Shown piece after piece: positions 45,375 to 54,321 of a stretch of DNA of 64,000 bases. Position numbers and translations under genes: made by a program. The stretch comes from Reyranella sp. (GTDB taxonomy: Bacteria; Pseudomonadota; Alphaproteobacteria; Reyranellales; Reyranellaceae). The DNA lies in the NCBI RefSeq assembly GCF_017305915.1, contig NZ_JAFKJN010000029.1, positions 24,639-88,638 of the forward strand, written 5' to 3'. The number at the start of each line of letters is the position of its first letter. Within the stretch, counting starts at the first letter, position 1. The notes under the pieces were generated by a model. It was given only the letters and a program-made list of their open reading frames with translations. It did not search any database and was not told where the DNA came from.

Positions 45375-46618
45375 GTCCGGCGCTTGTCGTTCCAGCCCGG
45401 CTGCGGGAAGGTGAGCTGCGCTTCCGCGGCGTCCTTGGGCAGCACGACGGTGGGCTTGCGCTTGAGGTTCTGCAGCGCCGTGCCCTTGATGTTGACGTTC
45501 TGGCCCTTGGCGTCGAACTCGATCGGGCCGCCGACCATCACGTGCTCGTCGATCCTGGTCTTGCGCAGGGCGTCCATCAGCGCGTCGGGCTTGGTCGACT
45601 GCGCCTTGAGCCAGGCCTGGGCCGCGATCAGCAGCGCCTCGAAGGTGAAGCCCGCGTCGATGTCGATCTGGGCGCCAGGGAACCTGGCGTTGTGGTGCTT
45701 CTCCAGCACCTTGGTCATGTTCGACTTGGGGTTGAGCCACGGCTGGATCGACAGCGTGTACTCGCTGTACTTGCTCATGCTCTTGATGAAGTCCTGCTCG
45801 TACATGCCGGGCGTGCCGGGATTGATGGTCATCGGCTCCCAGCGCTGCTTCACCATCTCCTGCACGATCAGCTTGGCGTCGTTGAGGCGGCAGATCGGCA
45901 TCAGCATCTCGGCCTTGCTGGCCTTGGCCTTGGCGACCTCGACCGACAGGTCCTTGGCGGCGGCGTCGTAAGTAATGGTGTCGACGATCTCATAAGGCAT
46001 GCCGGCCTTGGGGAACATCGCCTTGATGCCGTTCAGCATGGCGCTGCCGAAGGTGTCGTTGATGCTGAGCAGCACCGCCGTCTTCGGCGTGACGCCCGAG
46101 GTCGCGAAGATCTGCTTCTGCAGGTCGAAGGCGCTGCCGAGCAGCATCGGCGCCGTCGGGAAGTTGCGGACGATGAACTTGTAGCCCGACTCGGTGATCG
46201 GCGGCGCGGCGGCGATGTTGACCACCAGCGGGATGCCCTTCTGCTCGGCGACCTGGGCGATCGCGATGGTCTGGCCCGAATCGAACGCGCCGACCAGCAC
46301 GTGGCAGCCGGCCTCGACCGCCTTCTCGGCCTGGATGCGGGCGACGTCGGGCTTGGTCTCGGTGTCGTAGGTCTGGACCTCGAGTTTCACCGGCACCTTG
46401 ATGTCGGCGAAGATGTCGTTGGCGATGTCGGCGCCGTGCTTGCACATCTGGCCGATCAGCGCCTGCGCGCCGGACATCGGCAGGATCAGGCCGACCTTGA
46501 GGTTGGCCGGCGCCGATTGCGCCGAGGCGAAACGCAGCGGCAGCGGCGCGCCGAGCAGCGCCGCGCCGGCCGCGGCCCGGCCGAAGCCGCGGCGGGTGAA
46601 ACGATGGTTATTGGTCAC
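45371..46618 (-). CDS. Branched-chain-type ABC transporter substrate-binding protein (second system)
   Basis: The 415-residue protein has a twin-arginine-type signal (FTRRGFGRAAAGAALLGAPL) and a type I periplasmic binding fold: LKVGLILPMSGAQALIGQMCKHG, then VGAFDSGQTIAIAQVAEQKGIPLV. The GTG start follows GGAGGG. It heads the operon and is divergent from the OHCU decarboxylase/HIU hydrolase gene across 67 bases, so a purine-derived ligand is conceivable but unproven. The ABC-type fold otherwise points to small amides or amino acids. Confidence 0.88.
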   Translation of the reverse strand: MTNNHRFTRRGFGRAAAGAALLGAPLPLRFASAQSAPANLKVGLILPMSGAQALIGQMCKHGADIANDIFADIKVPVKLEVQTYDTETKPDVARIQAEKAVEAGCHVLVGAFDSGQTIAIAQVAEQKGIPLVVNIAAAPPITESGYKFIVRNFPTAPMLLGSAFDLQKQIFATSGVTPKTAVLLSINDTFGSAMLNGIKAMFPKAGMPYEIVDTITYDAAAKDLSVEVAKAKASKAEMLMPICRLNDAKLIVQEMVKQRWEPMTINPGTPGMYEQDFIKSMSKYSEYTLSIQPWLNPKSNMTKVLEKHHNARFPGAQIDIDAGFTFEALLIAAQAWLKAQSTKPDALMDALRKTRIDEHVMVGGPIEFDAKGQNVNIKGTALQNLKRKPTVVLPKDAAEAQLTFPQPGWNDKRRT

Positions 46619-46685
46619 GGGGTGCCCTCCCTGATTTGCTGGCCGGACTATAGAGAGGGCTGTCTTGGCGTGCTAGTTCGGCGGA

Positions 46686-47567
46686 ATGCCCGTCAGCCTC
46701 GCCGACCTCAACAGCATGGACCCTGCCGCCTTCGAGGCGGCGGTCGGCGACGTGTTCGAGCTGGCGCCCTGGGTGGCCAAGGCGGCGCACGCCCGCCGCC
46801 CTTTTGCGACGGTGGCCGACCTGCACGCGGCGATGATCGGCGCGGTGCGGGCGGCGCCGCGTGAGCAGCAGCTCGCTTTCGTGCGTAACCATCCCGATCT
46901 CGCCGGCAAGGCGGCGCGCGCCGGCGACGTCACCGACGATTCGAAGCGCGAGCAGGCGAGCGCCGGTCTCGATACGCTGTCCGACGAGGAGTTCTCGCGC
47001 TTCCATCGGCTGAACGACGCCTACAAGGCGAAGTTCGGCTTCCCCTTCATGATCTGCGTGCGCCGGCACACCCGCGATTCGATCCTGTCGGAGTTCGAGC
47101 GACGCCTGGCGCGCGACGAGGCGACCGAGTTCGCCCAGGCGATGCAGGAGGTCTTCTACATCACGCGGCTGCGCATCGCGGCCAAGGTGACGGGCGAGAG
47201 CGTGCCGCAGGTCAACGGCCGGCTCAGCACGCACGTGCTCGACACGCATGTCGGACGGCCCGCAGTCGGCCTCGCGATCGCGCTTTACGAGCTCGCCGGA
47301 GAGCGCTATCACCGATTGACTACAGCGATCACCAATGCCGACGGGCGCACCGACCAGCCCCTGATCGGCGGGCGGCCGCTGCCGATCGGCGTTTACGAAT
47401 TGAGGTTTGCGGTCGGTGACCACTTTCGCAGGAGGGGTATCGAGGGCGGCGATCCGCCGTTCCTGGACATCGTGCCTTTGCGCTTTTCGATTGCGGAGCC
47501 CGAGGGGCATTATCACGTCCCTTTGCTCTGCTCCCCCTGGAGCTATTCCACCTATCGCGGAAGCTGA
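46686..47567 (+). CDS. Fused OHCU decarboxylase and 5-hydroxyisourate hydrolase (UraD-UraH)
   Basis: The 293-residue protein joins two purine-catabolic enzymes. Residues 1-170 are OHCU decarboxylase (NHPDLAGKAARAG with His69, FGFPFMICVRRHTRDSIL). Residues 178-293 are the transthyretin-like HIU hydrolase (STHVLDTHVGRPAVGL, GHYHVPLLCSPWSYSTYRGS with the diagnostic C-terminal YRGS). Together they turn 5-hydroxyisourate into S-allantoin, as the fused plant allantoin synthase does with the same domain order. No uricase or flavin urate hydroxylase lies in the window. An aldehyde dehydrogenase follows 18 bases downstream. Confidence 0.92.
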   Translation: MPVSLADLNSMDPAAFEAAVGDVFELAPWVAKAAHARRPFATVADLHAAMIGAVRAAPREQQLAFVRNHPDLAGKAARAGDVTDDSKREQASAGLDTLSDEEFSRFHRLNDAYKAKFGFPFMICVRRHTRDSILSEFERRLARDEATEFAQAMQEVFYITRLRIAAKVTGESVPQVNGRLSTHVLDTHVGRPAVGLAIALYELAGERYHRLTTAITNADGRTDQPLIGGRPLPIGVYELRFAVGDHFRRRGIEGGDPPFLDIVPLRFSIAEPEGHYHVPLLCSPWSYSTYRGS

Positions 47568-47585
47568 ACGGAAACGGAGGACAAC

Positions 47586-49025
47586 ATGACCACGTACAGC
47601 GATGTCTCCCTGATGATCGACGGCGCCTGGACCAAGGGCGCGAACGGCCGGACGATTCCGGTCATCAATCCGGCGACCGAGGAAGTGATCGGCACGGTGG
47701 CGCATGCCGAGAAGGCCGACCTCGACCGCGCGCTCGAAGCCGCCGAGAAGGGCTTCAGGGCGTGGCGCAAGGTCTCGCCGTTCGACCGCTACAAGGTGAT
47801 GCGCAAGGCCGCCGAGCTGATCCGCCAGCGCGCCGACGAGATCGCGCCGATCATGACCATGGAGCAGGGCAAGCCGGTGATCGAGGCCAAGGGCGAGACG
47901 CTGCTCGCCGCCGACATCATCGAATGGATGGCCGAGGAAGGCCGCCGCACCTACGGCCGCATCGTGCCGGCCCGCGCCGAGAACGTGTACCAGCTCGTCA
48001 TGAAGGAGCCGGTCGGCCCGGTCGCCGCCTTCACGCCGTGGAACTTCCCGATCAACCAGGTGGTGCGCAAGGCCTCGGCGGCGATCGCCACCGGCTGCTC
48101 GATCATCGTCAAGGGCCCGGAAGACACGCCCGGCTCGTGCGCGCAGCTCGTCAAGGCGTTCGTCGATGCCGGCGTGCCGGCGGGTGTGATCCAGCTCGTC
48201 TACGGCGTGCCGTCGGAGATCAGCGAGTACCTGATCCCGCATCCGATCATCAAGAAGGTGACCTTCACCGGCTCGACTCCGGTCGGCAAGCAGCTCGCGG
48301 CGCTGGCCGGCGCGCACATGAAGCGCGTCACCATGGAGCTCGGCGGCCACGCGCCGGCGATCGTGTTCGACGACGCCGACCTCGACCAGGCGGTCAATGT
48401 CCTGGGCGCCAACAAGTTCAGGAACGCGGGTCAGGTCTGCGTCGCGCCGACCCGCTTCCTGGTGCACGAGAAGGTCTATCCGGCGTTCGTCGAGAAGTTC
48501 ACGGCCTACGCCAAGAACGTGAAGGTCGGCAACGGCCTCGACAAGGATACGCGCATGGGCCCGCTGGTCGCCGAGCGGCGCCTGCACGCGATGGACAGCT
48601 TCGTCAGCGACGCCATCGCGAAGGGCGCCAAGATCCAGACCGGCGGCCAGCGCAAGGGCAACAAGGGCTACTTCTACGAGCCGACGGTCATGACCGACGT
48701 GCCGCTCACCGCCAAGATCATGAACGACGAGCCGTTCGGCCCGCTGGCGCCGATCACGCCGTTCAAGGACTTCGAGGGCGTGATGCAGGAGGCCAACCGC
48801 CTGCCGTGGGGCCTCGCGGCCTACGCCTACACCAGGAACAGCAAGACGATCGCGCAGGTCGGCGCGGCGTTCGAGAGCGGCATGGTGTCGATCAACCACC
48901 ACGGCCTCGCCCTGCCCGAAGTGCCGTTCGGCGGCATGAAGGACTCGGGCTACGGCTCGGAGGGCGGCATCGAGGCGCTCGAGGCCTACCTCAACACCAA
49001 GTTCGTCACGACGCTCGGCATGTAG
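47586..49025 (+). CDS. NAD(P)-dependent aldehyde dehydrogenase, succinate-semialdehyde type
   Basis: The 479-residue enzyme has the catalytic Glu in TMELGGHAPAIVF and Cys in RNAGQVCVAPTRF, with the cofactor motif VTFTGSTPVGKQLA. The pattern GQVCVAPTRF and overall form fit the succinate-semialdehyde/glutarate-semialdehyde group. It has a good GGAGG site. The context (purine enzyme upstream) does not explain a succinate-semialdehyde role, so it may handle another short semialdehyde. Two hairpin terminators follow. Confidence 0.88.
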   Translation: MTTYSDVSLMIDGAWTKGANGRTIPVINPATEEVIGTVAHAEKADLDRALEAAEKGFRAWRKVSPFDRYKVMRKAAELIRQRADEIAPIMTMEQGKPVIEAKGETLLAADIIEWMAEEGRRTYGRIVPARAENVYQLVMKEPVGPVAAFTPWNFPINQVVRKASAAIATGCSIIVKGPEDTPGSCAQLVKAFVDAGVPAGVIQLVYGVPSEISEYLIPHPIIKKVTFTGSTPVGKQLAALAGAHMKRVTMELGGHAPAIVFDDADLDQAVNVLGANKFRNAGQVCVAPTRFLVHEKVYPAFVEKFTAYAKNVKVGNGLDKDTRMGPLVAERRLHAMDSFVSDAIAKGAKIQTGGQRKGNKGYFYEPTVMTDVPLTAKIMNDEPFGPLAPITPFKDFEGVMQEANRLPWGLAAYAYTRNSKTIAQVGAAFESGMVSINHHGLALPEVPFGGMKDSGYGSEGGIEALEAYLNTKFVTTLGM

Positions 49026-49028
49026 CCG

Positions 49029-49045
49029 ACCGTTTCGACGGTTTT
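49029..49045 (+). terminator. UUCG-loop terminator after the aldehyde dehydrogenase
   Basis: ACCGT-TTCG-ACGGT followed by TTT starts four bases after the stop codon. The stem is short, but the UUCG loop is very stable. Confidence 0.5.
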
Positions 49046-49104
49046 CACCGTTTAATGCCAGCGACACGGTTTTTCTCCGCGTCGTTGGAGGGATGATGTG
49101 AGGG

Positions 49105-49143
49105 AACGCCGGCATGCCGTTAAGATCGGCCTGCCGGCGTTTT
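49105..49143 (+). terminator. Second hairpin terminator downstream
   Basis: Perfect ten-base arms AACGCCGGCA (49105-49114) and TGCCGGCGTT (49132-49141) are followed by TT. The rest of the 290-base gap to the next gene holds no ORF or other signal I can support. Confidence 0.55.
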
Positions 49144-49315
49144 CGTTCAATCCGACGGCCGCGGCGTGCACCGCGCGTGAGCCGGGCGCGGTCCTTGACA
49201 AGCGACGACGGCGCCTCGCGCGACGCTCGCCACACGCGATTTTGCGCCGGACGCAGCGCTTCGGCGCCGCCTGTTTCTCGAATGGCGCCGAAAAAATCTT
49301 CCGCCGAATTTTTCT

Positions 49316-50311
49316 TCAATTCACCTTGGCGCCGGAGGCGATGATGATCGGCCGGAGCTTCTTCTCGTCGCTGCGGCGGAACGCGGCGGCATCGGCCGGG
49401 CTCGCCCACAACGGCGTGGCGCCCTGGGCGAGGAAGGCGGTCTTCAGCGCCTCGCTCTCCAGGGCCTTCCTGCACGCGGCGTTGGCCTTCTCGACCATGG
49501 CCGGCGGCAGGCCGGCCGGGCCGCACAGGCCGCCCCACGAGGTGATCTCGAAGTCCGGGTAGAAGTCCTTCATCGGCGGCAACTCCGGCGCCACCGGGCT
49601 GCGCTCGCGCGACGTCACGGCAAGGCCGCGCAGCTTGCCGGCCCTGTATTGAGGCAGCGGCCCCGGGATGTTGTCGAACTCCATGTCGACCTGCCCGGCC
49701 AGAAGGTCCTGCAGGGCGGGCGCACCGCCGCGATAGGGCACGTGCATCATGTTGATGCCGGCGACCTGCTTCAGCCACTCGCCGCAGATATGCGGACTGG
49801 TTCCCGAGCCGCCCGAGGCGAAGGTGTACTTGCCTGGATTGGCCTTCACCAGCGCGACCAGCTCGGGCACCGTCTTCACCGGGATGTCGGGCTTGACCAC
49901 GAAGATGTTGGGCACCTGCCACAGCATGCTGATCGGCGTGAAGTCCCTGTCGGCGTCGAACGGCAGCTTGGAATAGAGCGTCGGCGAGATCGCGTGGCTG
50001 GCGATGCTCATCAGCCCGACCGTGTAGCCGTCGTTGGGCGACTTGGCGATGGCGTCGGCGCCGACATTGCCGCCCGAGCCGCCCTTGTTCTCGACCACGA
50101 ACTGCTGCCCGGTGATCTCGCCGAGCTGCTGGCAGACCACGCGCGACAGCACGTCGGTCGCACCGCCCGCGGGAAAGAGATTGATGTACTTGACCGGCTT
50201 GTTCGGCCAGTCGGTGCCGGCACGCGCTACGCCAGACGCAACGTACGGGGCGGCCAACACGCCACCCATGACGGCGAACGCCCGCCGTCGGGGCACAAGG
50301 ACCCTGACCAT
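49316..50311 (-). CDS. Bug/TctC-type periplasmic solute-binding protein
   Basis: The 331-residue protein has a signal peptide and the Bug-family motifs: WPNKPVKYINLFPAGGATDVLSRVV at the N terminus, FVVENKGGSGGNVGADAIAKSPNDGYTVGL, HVPYRGGAPALQDLLAGQVD and SRERSPVAPELPPMKDFYPD. Such proteins bind carboxylic acids through two conserved loops and serve tripartite tricarboxylate transporters. No TctA/TctB membrane genes are in the window. It stands alone on the minus strand with a GGGAGG ribosome site. Confidence 0.88.
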   Translation of the reverse strand: MVRVLVPRRRAFAVMGGVLAAPYVASGVARAGTDWPNKPVKYINLFPAGGATDVLSRVVCQQLGEITGQQFVVENKGGSGGNVGADAIAKSPNDGYTVGLMSIASHAISPTLYSKLPFDADRDFTPISMLWQVPNIFVVKPDIPVKTVPELVALVKANPGKYTFASGGSGTSPHICGEWLKQVAGINMMHVPYRGGAPALQDLLAGQVDMEFDNIPGPLPQYRAGKLRGLAVTSRERSPVAPELPPMKDFYPDFEITSWGGLCGPAGLPPAMVEKANAACRKALESEALKTAFLAQGATPLWASPADAAAFRRSDEKKLRPIIIASGAKVN

Positions 50312-50388
50312 AGCAACGCCTCCCTGGATGTACGCTTTTTGATTAGCGAAACTGTAGGGAGGCCGTTGGCGACTGTACAGGAGCGAAA

Positions 50389-50492
50389 CCCTCCCGATTC
50401 ATATGGGGGGTGTCAGCGTCTTACGCTGACGGAGGGGTCATGACCCCTCCGTCGCGGATTACCGCGCCACCTCCCCATATGAATCGGGAGGG
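50389..50492. repeat. Palindromic intergenic repeat element, copy B
   Basis: The element has perfect 20-base inverted ends (50389-50408 and 50473-50492). Between them are a GTCAGCGT/ACGCTGAC hairpin, the perfect palindrome GGAGGGGTCATGACCCCTCC and a GCGG/CCGC hairpin. The segment 50409-50443 is identical, inverted, to copy A. It ends 12 bases before the CocE-type hydrolase gene, so it forms that gene's 5' region. Confidence 0.8.
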
Positions 50493-50504
50493 CTATACTT
50501 CCGC

Positions 50505-52328
50505 ATGCCTGACCGTGACGATCTGGGAAGCGCCTGGCGCATCCCGCCCAGCCGCTATCTCGCCGGCCGCCCCGCAGAGTTCTCCGTCGGCAAGCCGACC
50601 TCTTTATATGTCGCGATGGCGGACGGCTGCCGGTTGGCGCTCGACGTCCTCCTGCCCAACGGCGATGCCGGCCGGCGCTGGCCGACCGTGCTGATCCTGA
50701 CGCCCTACGTGCGGCGGTTCGACGTGACGGCCGGCAGCAACGTCGAGCCGTCGCCCAACAGCTATCGCTATCGCGACATGTTCGTGCCCCGTGGCTACGC
50801 GGTGGTGGTGGTCGATGCGCGCGGCACCGGTGCTTCGTTCGGCACGCGCGATTCCTTCCGCAGCCCGCGCGAGCGCGCCGACTACAAGGCGATCGCCGAC
50901 TGGATCGTGGCGCAGCCGTGGAGCGACGGCCGCATCGGCGCGACCGGCATCTCCTATCTCGGCGCGGCCTGCGATTTCCTGGCGAGCACCGGCCATCCCG
51001 CGGTCAAGGCGATCGCGCCGCTATTCGCGGTCTGGGACACCTGGGCCGACAACTATTACCCAGGCGGCATGCTGATCAAGCGGCTGGCGCTGGTCTACGA
51101 CGAGCTGATGCTGGCGCTCGACCACGACCGCCGCGACCTGCGCCAGCAGTTCTCCTACTTCGCCAACCCCGCGCTGCAGGGACCTATGCCGGTGGACGAC
51201 GACCGCGACGGCTCGCTGGCGAAAGCGGCGGTGCAGGAGCATCTCGCGAATTTCCGCATGCCCGACTTCATGACCGAGTTCAAATGCCGGGACGATGCGC
51301 TGCCCTACGACCCTGCGTTCACGCCGGCCTCGTTCAGCCCCTACAACTATGTCGACGAGATCCCGCGGGACGTCGCGGTCTACGCCGTGTCCGGCTGGAC
51401 CGACGGCGCGGGCTACGCCAACGGCACGCTGTCGCGCTATCTGACCTTGCCCAACGCGCACAAGCGCGTGCTGCTCGGCCCATGGGATCACGGCGCGCGG
51501 GTGAACTCCTCGCCGTGGCGGGCGAAGCAGGAGCCGGAATTCCCGGTGCTGGGCGAGGTGCTGCGTTTCTTCGACCAGCATCTCGCCGGCCGCGACACCG
51601 GGCTCGCCGACGAGGACCCGATCCACTACTTCGCCGTCCATGCCGAGGAATGGCGCTCGGCCAAGAGCTGGCCGCCGGTGACCGGCAGCCGGCGTTTCTA
51701 TCTCGCGCCCAACCGGCAGCTCTCGGAAGCGCAACCCAACGACGCTGCCGCCGACGAAGTGAAAGCGGACTTCACCGCCGGCAGCGGCACGCAGACACGC
51801 TACGAGCGCATCGCCGGCATCGATGCCACCCATTACTACAACGACTGGAGCGAGCGCTCGGCGAAGCTCGCGGGCTTCACCACGCCGCCGCTCGAGGCGC
51901 CGCTCGACATCGCCGGCCACACCGTGGTGTCGCTGTGGCTGGCGTCGAGCGAGCCCGATGCCGCGATCTTCGCCTACCTGTCCGAGATCGAGGCCGACGG
52001 CACGGCGCGCTACGTCACCGAGGGCGTGCTGCGCGCCATCCATCGCGCCGAGGCCGAGCCGCCGCGCAGCTACCGCACGACCTGGCCGTGGCGGACCTTC
52101 GCGCGCAAGGACGCCAAGCCGATGCCGGTCGGCGAGCCGCAGCTCCTGAAGTTCGCGCTGCTGCCGGTGGCCTGGCGCTTCGTCAAGGGCAGCCGGCTGC
52201 GGCTGTCGCTGAGCGGCGCCGATGCCGATCACTTCGTGCAGACCCCGCACGGCCGGCCGCCGGTGCTGAAACTGCTGAGCGGCGGTGCCCAGGCGAGCAT
52301 GATCGAGCTTCCGATCGGGGGCACGTGA
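50505..52328 (+). CDS. CocE/NonD-family hydrolase (X-Pro dipeptidyl-peptidase-like)
   Basis: The 607-residue serine hydrolase has a catalytic domain with the nucleophile Ser150 in ATGISYLGAACDFL, the oxyanion region LTPYVRRFD, a His in LGPWDHGARV and a C-terminal jelly-roll domain (from about residue 380). Family members cleave esters, acyl amides or X-Pro dipeptides. It lacks a signal peptide, so it is probably cytoplasmic. It is followed, with overlap or short gaps, by two Bug-type binding proteins, suggesting it processes what they capture. Its upstream region is a palindromic repeat. Confidence 0.85.
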   Translation: MPDRDDLGSAWRIPPSRYLAGRPAEFSVGKPTSLYVAMADGCRLALDVLLPNGDAGRRWPTVLILTPYVRRFDVTAGSNVEPSPNSYRYRDMFVPRGYAVVVVDARGTGASFGTRDSFRSPRERADYKAIADWIVAQPWSDGRIGATGISYLGAACDFLASTGHPAVKAIAPLFAVWDTWADNYYPGGMLIKRLALVYDELMLALDHDRRDLRQQFSYFANPALQGPMPVDDDRDGSLAKAAVQEHLANFRMPDFMTEFKCRDDALPYDPAFTPASFSPYNYVDEIPRDVAVYAVSGWTDGAGYANGTLSRYLTLPNAHKRVLLGPWDHGARVNSSPWRAKQEPEFPVLGEVLRFFDQHLAGRDTGLADEDPIHYFAVHAEEWRSAKSWPPVTGSRRFYLAPNRQLSEAQPNDAAADEVKADFTAGSGTQTRYERIAGIDATHYYNDWSERSAKLAGFTTPPLEAPLDIAGHTVVSLWLASSEPDAAIFAYLSEIEADGTARYVTEGVLRAIHRAEAEPPRSYRTTWPWRTFARKDAKPMPVGEPQLLKFALLPVAWRFVKGSRLRLSLSGADADHFVQTPHGRPPVLKLLSGGAQASMIELPIGGT

Positions 52329-53299
52329 TGCGTCTGGGACGGCGGGCCGCGCTTGGCGGCGTGACGGCGGCGGGCGCCGGGCGCTTGGCGCGCGCGCAGT
52401 CCTGGCCCGACAGGCCGATCGCCTGGATCGTGCCGACCGCGCCGGGCAGCCCGCTCGACGCCTTCGGCCGGCCGGTCGGGCAGCACGTCTCGGAGAAGCT
52501 CGGCCAGCCGGTGGTGATCGACAATCGCAGCGGCGCTGGCGGCACCATCGGCATCGCGATGGCGGCGCGGGCGCCGGCCGACGGCCACACCATGGTGATC
52601 GGCGCCACCAGCATCACCTACCTGCAGACGCTCTATCCCGCGGCGGGCTTCGATTTCGCGCACGACCTCGCGCCGGTGAGCGCGCTGGCGCGCATCCAGA
52701 TCGTGCTGGTGGTCAATCCGGCCGTGCTCGACGTCTCGACCCTGGACCAGCTCATCGCCGCGGCGCGCGCGAAGCCCGACGCCATCGACTTCGGTTCGCC
52801 GGGCATCGGCACCTTGCCGCATCTCGCGATCGAGCTGCTGCAGACCCGCACCGGCATCCGGCTGCACCACGTGCCCTATCGCAACGGCGCGCAGATGCTG
52901 CAGGACGTGCTGGCCGGCCAGATCGCGGCGATGTGGGCGACGCCGGCGGAGGCGGTGGCGCACGCGAAGGGTGGGAAGCTCAGGGCGATCGCCATTCCCG
53001 GCCGGCGCCGCGAGCCGATCTTGCCCGACGTACCGACCTTCGATGAAGCGGGCCTCAAGGATTTTCGCGCCGCCGCCTGGTTCGCGCTGTTCGCGCCCCG
53101 GCGCACACCCGAGGCGATCCTCGATCGCATGCACGGCACGGTGCAGGAGGCGCTTGCCCGCGACGACATCAAGGCGCTATGGGCGGAGCAGGGGGCCAAG
53201 GTCGAGCTGGAAAGCCGCGCCGACTTCAGCCGCTTCGTCGACCGGGAGATCGTGCGCTGGAACCGCATCGCCAGGGCGGCCAATATCCAGCTCGAGTAG
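52328..53299 (+). CDS. Bug/TctC-type periplasmic solute-binding protein
   Basis: The 323-residue protein has a short twin-arginine-like signal (MRLGRRAALGGVTAAGAGRL) and Bug motifs: WPDRPIAWIVPTAPGSPLDAFGRPV, VVIDNRSGAGGTIGIAMAARA and LHHVPYRNGAQMLQDVLAGQIA. The ATG overlaps the hydrolase stop (TGATG). It is a close paralogue of the next gene. The ligand is probably a carboxylate or carboxamide. Confidence 0.87.
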   Translation: MRLGRRAALGGVTAAGAGRLARAQSWPDRPIAWIVPTAPGSPLDAFGRPVGQHVSEKLGQPVVIDNRSGAGGTIGIAMAARAPADGHTMVIGATSITYLQTLYPAAGFDFAHDLAPVSALARIQIVLVVNPAVLDVSTLDQLIAAARAKPDAIDFGSPGIGTLPHLAIELLQTRTGIRLHHVPYRNGAQMLQDVLAGQIAAMWATPAEAVAHAKGGKLRAIAIPGRRREPILPDVPTFDEAGLKDFRAAAWFALFAPRRTPEAILDRMHGTVQEALARDDIKALWAEQGAKVELESRADFSRFVDREIVRWNRIARAANIQLE

Positions 53300-53309
53300 G
53301 GGAGCGCGC

Positions 53310-54281
53310 ATGAAGACCAATCGTCGAGCCGTCCTGGGCGGCCTCGCGACGATGCTCGCGGCGCCTCCGACAGTCGCCCGCGACTGGCCCCGGAAGACCG
53401 TGACCTGGGTGCTGCCTTTCCCGCCGGGCGGGCCGAGCGACAGCTTCGCGCGGGTGCTGGCGCAGACGGTCTCCGAACGGCTCGGCCAGACGGTGGTGAT
53501 CGACAACAGGAGCGGCGCGGGCGGCATGGTCGGCGCCGCGGTGGTGTCGCACGCCGCACCCGACGGCTACACCATGCTGGTGGGCTTCAGCGGGCACGGC
53601 TACGCGCCGCTGATCTATGCCAATCCCGGCTTCGACCTGCTGCGCGACTTCGCGCCGATCTCGGCGATCGACCGCGTGCAGTCGATGCTGCTGGTGAATC
53701 GCCGGCGGCTCGACGTCTCGAGCCTGCAGCAGTTCATCGACACGGCGAAGGCCAGGCCGGATTCGATCGACATGGCGTCGGGCGGGCTGGGCACCGTCGG
53801 GCATCTGGCGATCGAGCTGCTGCAGACCCGCGCCGGCATCGGGTTGCGCCACGTGCCCTATCGCGGCGGCGCGCCGGCGCTGCAGGATCTCGTTGCCGGG
53901 CAGGTCGGTGGCTTGTTCGCCACCGCCGCCCTGTCGGTCGGTCATGTGAAGTCGGGTGCGTTGCGTGCTCTGGCCGTCGCCGGCCGGCGGCGCGAGACGC
54001 TGCTGCCCGACGTGCCGACCTTCGACGAGGCGGGCCTCAAGGGCTTTCGCGCGGTGTCGTGGGACGGGCTGTTCGCGCCCAAGGCGACGCCTGACGCCAT
54101 CCTCGACCGCATGCATGCGGCGGTGCAGGCCGCGCTCGCCAGCGACCCGATCAAGCGCGAATGGGCCGAGCGCGGCGGGCGGATGAGCCTCGAGAGCCGC
54201 GCCGCCTTCGCCGCCTTCGTCGCCGAGGACGCCGCGCGCTGGAGCGCCGTCATCAAGGCCGCCGGCATCAAGCCGGAGTAG
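53310..54281 (+). CDS. Bug/TctC-type periplasmic solute-binding protein
   Basis: The 323-residue paralogue has a Tat-like signal (TNRRAVLGGLATMLAAPPTV) and the motifs WVLPFPPGGPSDSFARVLAQTV, VVIDNRSGAGGMVGAAVV and HVPYRGGAPALQDLVAGQVG. It has exactly the same length as its neighbour, pointing to tandem duplication and divergence. GGGGAG precedes the ATG. No membrane components are nearby; Bug proteins often share a distant TctAB pair. Confidence 0.87.
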   Translation: MKTNRRAVLGGLATMLAAPPTVARDWPRKTVTWVLPFPPGGPSDSFARVLAQTVSERLGQTVVIDNRSGAGGMVGAAVVSHAAPDGYTMLVGFSGHGYAPLIYANPGFDLLRDFAPISAIDRVQSMLLVNRRRLDVSSLQQFIDTAKARPDSIDMASGGLGTVGHLAIELLQTRAGIGLRHVPYRGGAPALQDLVAGQVGGLFATAALSVGHVKSGALRALAVAGRRRETLLPDVPTFDEAGLKGFRAVSWDGLFAPKATPDAILDRMHAAVQAALASDPIKREWAERGGRMSLESRAAFAAFVAEDAARWSAVIKAAGIKPE

Positions 54282-54288
54282 TCATATT

Positions 54289-54312
54289 CCTCTCCCCCTA
54301 TCGGGGGAGAGG
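54289..54312. terminator. Bidirectional hairpin between convergent genes
   Basis: CCTCTCCCCC and GGGGGAGAGG form a perfect ten-base stem around a TATC loop, between the Bug gene (+) and the SDR gene (-). There is no T-run. This GC-rich form is a common intergenic hairpin in proteobacteria. Confidence 0.5.
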
Positions 54313-54321
54313 AGAAAGAGA

